From positions 992,001 through 1,056,000 of the forward strand of contig CBDDJT010000003.1 of assembly GCA_965229765.1 (NCBI GenBank): a DNA stretch of 64,000 nucleotides, given 5' to 3'. Below, one piece after another: positions 59,413 through 64,000 of the stretch; position 1 is the stretch's first letter; every line of letters begins with the position of its first letter. Origin of the DNA: ASV31 sp965229765. Its GTDB lineage: Bacteria > Pseudomonadota > Alphaproteobacteria > Rhodobacterales > Rhodobacteraceae. The position numbers and the translations under genes are program-made. The notes beneath the pieces are model-generated. The model ran no database searches. It worked only from the letters and a program-made list of their open reading frames with translations, and was not told the origin of the DNA.

Positions 59413-60699
59413 TCAGTAGTTCGACTTGATCTGCACGCAGGTCTCGGTCTGGGTGTTGTACATCCCGCAGCCGAGATCCTTCCAGTCCGACACCAGCACG
59501 GCCGATTCCGGCAGGAAATCGGTCCAGGCGTCGCCGGGAACTTCGGTCGTCTGGCTGATGATGTCGAACTGGCCGTCGGCCTGGATCTCGCCGATCAGCA
59601 CCGGCTTGGCCAGGTGATGGTTGGGCAGCATCACGGCGGTGCCGCCGGTCAGATTCGGGTATTCCTGGCCGTACATTGCGGTGCGCACGGCATCGACATC
59701 GGTCGTGCCGGCGTCGGTGACGGCGTTCACCCACATGTTGAAGCCGATGAAATGGGCCTCCATCGGGTCGTTCGTGACGCGCTCTTCGCCCATGCGGGCC
59801 TTCCACGCCGCGACCCATTCGTCGTTCAGGTCACTTTCGGCGGACTGGAAGTAGTTCCATGCCGCGAGGTGGCCCACGAGGTTCGAGGTGTCGAGGCCCG
59901 AAAGCTCTTCTTCGCCCACCGAGAAGGCGACCACGGGGATGTCATCGGCAGAGACGCCGGCGGCAGCCAGTTCCTTGTAGAAGCCGACGTTGGCGTCACC
60001 GTTGATCGTCGAGATCACGCCCACCTTCTTGCCGTCGGCGCCAAGCGCGACGACATCGGCGACGATCTTGGACCAGTCGGAATGGCCGAAGGGCGTGTAG
60101 TTGACGAAAATGTCGTCCGCCGGGATGCCCTTGTCGATCAGGTAGCTTTCAAGGATGTTGTTGGTCGTGCGCGGGTAGACATAGTCGGTGCCCAGAAGCG
60201 CGAATTTCTCTACACCAAGCTCTTCAAGGAAGTAGTCGGTGGCCGGGATCGCCTGCTGGTTCGGGGCGGCGCCGGTGTAGAACACGTTCTTCGAGCTTTC
60301 CTCGCCCTCGTACTGGACCGGGTAGAACAGCAGGCCGTTCAGTTCCTCGATCACCGGCAGGACTGACTTGCGGCTGACCGACGTCCAGTTGCCGAACATC
60401 ACGTCGACTTCGTGGACGGTCAGAAGTTCCCGTGCCTTTTCGGCGAAGAGCGGCCAATCGGACGCCGGGTCGACGACGACGGCTTCGAGTTCGCAGCCCA
60501 GCACGCCGCCGGCCGCGTTCTGCTGATCGACAAGCATCAGCATGGTGTCTTTCAGGGTCGTCTCGGAGATCGCCATGGTGCCCGAAAGCGAGTGCAGCAC
60601 GCCCACCTTGATCGGGCAGTCGACGCCCTGGGCCATTGCCGGCAGAGTGGCGGCAAGAAGCGCGGCGGCGGTGGTGCTGGTGAGAAGGGATTTCGACAT
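59413..60699 (-). CDS. urtA: Urea ABC transporter substrate-binding protein UrtA
   Basis: A 428-residue periplasmic binding protein. MSKSLLTSTTAAALLAATLPAMAQG is a signal peptide with cleavage at AMA-QG. The mature part starts CPIKVGVLHSLSGTMAISET and contains the UrtA block YPVQYEGEESSKNVFYTGA. ATG 60699 matches the signal peptide. First gene of the urt operon. No urease genes are in the window. Confidence 0.95.
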   Translation of the reverse strand: MSKSLLTSTTAAALLAATLPAMAQGVDCPIKVGVLHSLSGTMAISETTLKDTMLMLVDQQNAAGGVLGCELEAVVVDPASDWPLFAEKARELLTVHEVDVMFGNWTSVSRKSVLPVIEELNGLLFYPVQYEGEESSKNVFYTGAAPNQQAIPATDYFLEELGVEKFALLGTDYVYPRTTNNILESYLIDKGIPADDIFVNYTPFGHSDWSKIVADVVALGADGKKVGVISTINGDANVGFYKELAAAGVSADDIPVVAFSVGEEELSGLDTSNLVGHLAAWNYFQSAESDLNDEWVAAWKARMGEERVTNDPMEAHFIGFNMWVNAVTDAGTTDVDAVRTAMYGQEYPNLTGGTAVMLPNHHLAKPVLIGEIQADGQFDIISQTTEVPGDAWTDFLPESAVLVSDWKDLGCGMYNTQTETCVQIKSNY

Positions 60700-61020
60700 C
60701 GCAAGTTTTCCTTCATGCGGTGCGCGCAGACCCTTGCCTGACGCCCACAAGACGCCAACATGCGGCCCACGCATCTATTTTGCGGAGTGCGGTGGTGCCC
60801 TGCTTGACCGGCCGGCATCGCCGCACGAGATGCGCCCCCCAGTTCCGGGCGGCGCCTTTTCGTTGCACGGGACAAAGCAGACTCTGGAGAGGTCAACCGG
60901 TCTCTGGCCTGCGTATTCGAGAGTTGTGGGCGTTTTTTGTGCGGATCGGACGGCCACGCACAATAAATGAACATCGCACATGCAGTTTAGCGGCGAAGGA
61001 TTCGCTGCACCGCAGCGATG
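60700..61020. other. Control region upstream of urtA
   Basis: A 321-bp gap with no credible gene. It must hold the urt promoter. A 27-bp inverted repeat is at 60937-60963. I do not see a clear sigma-54 -24/-12 pair. Close to the next gene there is a short stem-loop at 61003-61017 (CGCTGC-ACC-GCAGCG). Confidence 0.6.
60937..60963. promoter_or_regulatory. Inverted repeat in the urt control region
   Basis: TTGTGCG and CGCACAA flank 13 bases. The arms are exact and the centre-to-centre spacing is two helical turns, a good layout for a dimeric regulator. It lies about 240 bp before urtA. Confidence 0.4.
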
Positions 61021-61404
61021 TCACCCGAGGAGGAGGGACGCGCAGGCGGCGATTTCGTCCGCGGCACGGCGCCGCGCCCAGTCGGCGTCCGCGGCATCGG
61101 CATTGAAGGTGGCCCGGGTCAGAAGCAGCGCCTGGGCGTGCTTGGCCGCGATCCGGATGTTCAGCGCAGCGGCGCGTGTCGCCTCGTCCGGGCCGACCAG
61201 CACGACGAGTTCCAGCATCGCGGCGCGCACGCGCTCGGTACGCTCTGCCTCTGGGTCGCGCAGCAGCCACTGGTGTTCCATCTGGGCAGACAGGCGGCCC
61301 GCGCAGACCGAAAAGGTGCGCAACAGGTCATCGGATGCGCGCGCCGGAACCGTGGCCGGACCGACGACCAGGAGCGCGAGAAGAAGTGTTTTCAAACCGC
61401 CCAT
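61021..61404 (-). CDS. Small exported protein of unknown function
   Basis: A 127-residue protein. MGGLKTLLLALLVVGPATVPARASDD is a signal peptide with cleavage near ARA-SDD. The mature part is helical, with two Cys (C34 in FSVCAGR and one in EIAACASLL) that could form a disulfide. An ATG at 61425 is possible. Unknown family to me. It lies upstream of urt on the same strand, separated by the control region. Confidence 0.6.
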   Translation of the reverse strand: MGGLKTLLLALLVVGPATVPARASDDLLRTFSVCAGRLSAQMEHQWLLRDPEAERTERVRAAMLELVVLVGPDEATRAAALNIRIAAKHAQALLLTRATFNADAADADWARRRAADEIAACASLLLG

Positions 61405-61562
61405 GAATCGAGCATTGCACAGCATTTTGCGCCAATCAATTAATCTATAAGGAAACTTCCGGTCCCGGATGCGGATACCCCGCAGCAGGAGTGCCGCGAA
61501 CTGGCCGCGCCTGTTTCGCCGGGGCGCCGAGCGCGATAGGCTGGGGACCGAAAGCGGGGGCC

Positions 61563-61829
61563 ATGTCACCCATTCTGAACGCGATTGCCGCCCTGTCGCT
61601 GGTGGCCGGGGCCGGGGCTGCATCGGTTTCGGCGCGGCGAGGGGATGCGCCTGACCTTGCGGTCCCCGGCGCGCCCTGGTCACGCGGTCACAAGCGGGAT
61701 GGCCGCGCCTTCCACACGACCGACACCCTGACGCCGGACGCGACATGGACCACGCGCCGCCGGTACTGGGCCCAACAGCTTCGCAGTGCCGGTGCCCGGT
61801 CCGGGGCGCCGGCGGACGGCACGGGATGA
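61563..61829 (+). CDS. Small probable exported protein
   Basis: An 88-residue protein beginning MSPILNAIAALSLVAGAGAASVSA, a likely signal peptide or single helix, then a short polar region with basic residues. No family is recognised. The stop overlaps the VTT-domain gene by 4 bp (ATGA), which is the main reason to call it real. Confidence 0.55.
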   Translation: MSPILNAIAALSLVAGAGAASVSARRGDAPDLAVPGAPWSRGHKRDGRAFHTTDTLTPDATWTTRRRYWAQQLRSAGARSGAPADGTG

Positions 61830-62491
61830 CGCCCGACGCGCCGCGCGCGAAGGCTACGGGCCTGCCCGGGATCCTTCTGCGGATTGGGTTTCTGATCGCG
61901 CTGGTGCTGGCGGCGAACTGGGGATCGGATCATCTGCGCCAAGCGCTGGACCTGGAGCGTGCGCCCGGAAACGGGCAAGCCATGCACCGCGCCATAATGC
62001 TGGGCGCGGCGGCCTATGTCGGGCTGCTGGCGCTGCCATTCGTGCCGGGCGCAGAAATCGGCATCGCGATGCTGGCCGCCTTCGGGGCGGTCATCGCGCC
62101 GCTGGTCTACGCATCCACGGTGCTTGCTATGCTCTTGTCCTATGCGCTGGGGCGGCTGGTGCCGATCATGGCGCTGGCGCGGGTTCTGTCGGCGCTGCGG
62201 CTGCGGCGCGCGGCGGCCCTGGTGACGCGGGCCGCGCCCCTGTCGCGCGAGGCGCGCTTGTCGATGTTGCTTGAGGGCGCGCCGCCCCGGGTCGTCGCCA
62301 TGGCTGTGCGGCACCGCTACGTCGCGCTGGCGCTTGCCGTGAATGTCCCGGGAAACGCGATCATCGGCGGCGGCGGCGGGATCATGATGATGGTCGGGCT
62401 GAGCGGGCTGTTCGCTCCGCTGCCGACGCTTCTTTCGATCTGCATTGCCGTGGCGCCAGTGCCTTTGGCCGTGCTCCTGATGGGAAGCTGA
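61826..62491 (+). CDS. VTT (DedA/SNARE-associated) family membrane protein
   Basis: A 221-residue multi-pass membrane protein of the TVP38/TMEM64 (VTT) type. The segment LPFVPGAEIGIAMLAAFGA contains the family F-x-PG-x-E-like re-entrant motif, and VPGNAIIGGGGGIMMMVGLSG matches the second G-rich motif region. VTT proteins move lipids or undecaprenyl phosphate. It starts in ATGA overlap with the upstream small gene. Confidence 0.75.
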   Translation: MTPDAPRAKATGLPGILLRIGFLIALVLAANWGSDHLRQALDLERAPGNGQAMHRAIMLGAAAYVGLLALPFVPGAEIGIAMLAAFGAVIAPLVYASTVLAMLLSYALGRLVPIMALARVLSALRLRRAAALVTRAAPLSREARLSMLLEGAPPRVVAMAVRHRYVALALAVNVPGNAIIGGGGGIMMMVGLSGLFAPLPTLLSICIAVAPVPLAVLLMGS

Positions 62492-62510
62492 GCGCGCCGC
62501 GCCCTTCCGG

Positions 62511-64000
62511 TCAGTTCGCGGTTTCGGGCGGGTCCCAGATTCCGATGAGGATTCCGCTTTGGTTTTCGTCTTCGCGCATGTCCAGGACGCCCTGGTCGGT
62601 CATCGCGACGCGGTTGCGCCGGTCGAGCAGCCTGTCGGTCAGGCGGCGGTGCATGTCCTGGCGCACCGCGTCGTGCGCGGGGTCGCGGCCAAGGTCTGTG
62701 AACTCGCCGGGGTCGGTGTGCAGGTCGAAGAGCTGCGGCGGGAAGCCCCGGAAATGCACGTACTTCCAGCGATCGGTGCGCAGCATGTAGCCGCGCGCCT
62801 CCGATGGCGGGACATCCAGCGTCTCGCGCGCGGCATAGAAGGCATAGTCGATTTCCGACAGCACCGCGTCGCGCCAGTCGTCCGGCGTCTCGCCGTGCAG
62901 CAATGGCATGAGCGAGCGGCCCTCCAGCCGGTGCGGGGCGGGCGGCGTGCCCGTCGCCTCGAGGAAGGTGGGCACAAGGTCGATCGCCTCGACCAGCGCC
63001 TTCGACACCGTGCCGCGCGTGGCGTCGGCCTCGGGCCGGGGATCGACCACGATCAGCGGAACGCGCACCGACACCTCGTGGAACAGCTCCTTCTCGCCCA
63101 TCCAGTGGTCGCCCAGGTAGTCGCCGTGGTCCGAGGTGAAGACGATCATGGTGTCTTCGGTGCGGCCCGTCTCGTCGAGCCAGCCGAACAGCCGGCCGAG
63201 GTGGTCGTCGATCTGCCTTATCAGCCCCATGTAGGCGGGCATCACGGTCTCGCGCACGCCCTGGCGCGAGAAGGTCTCGCTGACCTGCATCCCCATGAAG
63301 GCGGCGTAGACGGGATTGGGATCGTGCTTTTCGCGCGGGTCGCGGTGGATCGGCAGGAAGGTCTCGGGCCCGTACATGTCGTGGTAGGGCGCGGGCGCGA
63401 TATAGGGCCAGTGCGGCTTTATGAAGGACAGGTGGCACAGCCAGGGCGCGTCGCCCATGCCCGCGATGAACTCGCGCGCGCGCATGGTCATGTAGGCGGT
63501 TTCCGAGTGTTCCTCGGCCACGCGGGCGGGCAGGGTCGAGTTCTTCAGGTGCCAGCCGGACAGCACCTCTCCATCCGGGCCCTCGCCGGAATTGGCATAG
63601 TCGTTCCAGGGGTTCTCGCCCGGGTAACCCTGTTCGCGCAGCCAGTCGTTGTAGCGCAGCGCCCCGCCCCGCTTGCGCAGGAGCGCCGTGGGATGCAGCC
63701 CGTCGTCGCGTTCATAGGGGTCGAAGCCGGGCTGCGACACCAGACAGCCGATGTCGGTGTCAGGCGTCAGGCCAAGCCGCGCCATGCCCTCGGGGTCGGG
63801 CATCATGTGGGTCTTGCCCACGACGGCGGTGGTGACGCCCGAGGGACGCAGGTAGTCGCCCAGCGTCATCTCCCCGACCGGCAGCGGCACGCGGTTCCAC
63901 GTGGCGCCGTGGCTGAACACGCTGCGCCCGGTGTAGAACGACGCGCGAGACGGGCCGCAGACCGGCGACTGCACATAGGCGCGGTCGAAACGGACGCCGC
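62511..64000 (-). CDS. Type I sulfatase, 5-prime end beyond the window
   Basis: The gene continues past base 64000. The visible part is about 496 residues, from GVRFDRAYVQSPVC to the stop. The formylglycine site is CGPSR (C-x-P-x-R) in SPVCGPSRASFYTGR. Second metal region: VFTSDHGDYLGDHWMGEKE. It is closely related to the sulfatase at 24799 in length and in many segments (for example HGATWNRVPL), but has Pro where that enzyme has Ala. It ends 20 bp after the VTT gene on the opposite strand. Confidence 0.88.
   Translation of the reverse strand, partial: GVRFDRAYVQSPVCGPSRASFYTGRSVFSHGATWNRVPLPVGEMTLGDYLRPSGVTTAVVGKTHMMPDPEGMARLGLTPDTDIGCLVSQPGFDPYERDDGLHPTALLRKRGGALRYNDWLREQGYPGENPWNDYANSGEGPDGEVLSGWHLKNSTLPARVAEEHSETAYMTMRAREFIAGMGDAPWLCHLSFIKPHWPYIAPAPYHDMYGPETFLPIHRDPREKHDPNPVYAAFMGMQVSETFSRQGVRETVMPAYMGLIRQIDDHLGRLFGWLDETGRTEDTMIVFTSDHGDYLGDHWMGEKELFHEVSVRVPLIVVDPRPEADATRGTVSKALVEAIDLVPTFLEATGTPPAPHRLEGRSLMPLLHGETPDDWRDAVLSEIDYAFYAARETLDVPPSEARGYMLRTDRWKYVHFRGFPPQLFDLHTDPGEFTDLGRDPAHDAVRQDMHRRLTDRLLDRRNRVAMTDQGVLDMREDENQSGILIGIWDPPETAN

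Noticed and set aside
60700..61020. Sigma-54 promoter for the urt operon
   Set aside because: I searched for GG-N10-GC with TGGCAC/TTGCA-type context on the minus strand and saw no convincing match.
1..64000. tRNA, rRNA, riboswitch or integrase-type elements
   Set aside because: No recognisable tRNA or rRNA sequence, no integrase or transposase frame and no attachment-site repeats were seen.

Overview
The window is GC-rich, densely coded DNA with short spacers and many ATGA or TGATG overlaps. It looks like an alphaproteobacterium, most likely a marine Rhodobacterales (Roseobacter-type) strain. This is inferred from the gene families: a urea-type urtABCDE operon with a long UrtB, an HpsN-like dehydrogenase, TRAP, Liv and Ugp-type transporters, and several sulfatases and aromatic or polyol catabolic genes. 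No rRNA, tRNA, CRISPR array or insertion sequence was found. The window is a chain of catabolic and transport loci with one unusual accessory island.

Layout. 1-5000: tail of a TRAP permease, a cyclase-family hydrolase with an overlapping OsmC protein, then on the minus strand an MpaB-like oxygenase, rpe and a sulfatase. 5000-7170: remnants that look like an RpiR regulator, a permease tail and an internally deleted UspA, followed by a class-III aminotransferase. 7260-13131: the island, made of a heme-peroxidase homologue without its heme-binding histidines, a vanadium-haloperoxidase/PAP2 enzyme with an N-terminal (NTS)11 repeat, a subtilase with an intact triad, and a convergent SARP/TPR-type regulator. 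13303-24802: an AraC regulator divergent from an operon with two aldehyde dehydrogenases, a complete Liv-type ABC importer, a short-chain dehydrogenase and a flotillin. 24799-26463: a second sulfatase.

26680-41000: a LacI-controlled locus. A nine-gene minus-strand operon (four-domain-type assortment of SnoaL-like proteins, DUF6194, HpsN-like dehydrogenase, SDR, the LacI regulator itself, cupin, MetE-like protein), a divergent fourth SnoaL-like gene and a Ugp-type sugar/polyol ABC importer. An identical 20-bp LacI-type palindrome lies in both control regions, which ties the importer to the enzymes.

41035-54540: a second catabolic region (FAD oxidoreductase, enoyl-CoA hydratase, isochorismatase-like hydrolase, tautomerase-like protein, SDR, aldehyde dehydrogenase, NDP-forming acyl-CoA synthetase, RidA, LigM-like demethylase, alpha/beta hydrolase, Asp-box protein). 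All four of its minus-strand transcription units are preceded by the same two-box CCCACT element, in the same orientation. The likely regulator is the HTH-Rossmann protein encoded inside the region. 54690-60699: urtE-urtD-urtC-urtB-urtA. 61021-64000: two small exported-type proteins, a VTT-family membrane protein, and a third sulfatase cut by the window end.

Cross-cutting signals: six perfect TTCGAA-centred palindromes in two intergenic clusters, and a strong hairpin directly after the solute-binding-protein gene in all three ABC importer operons.
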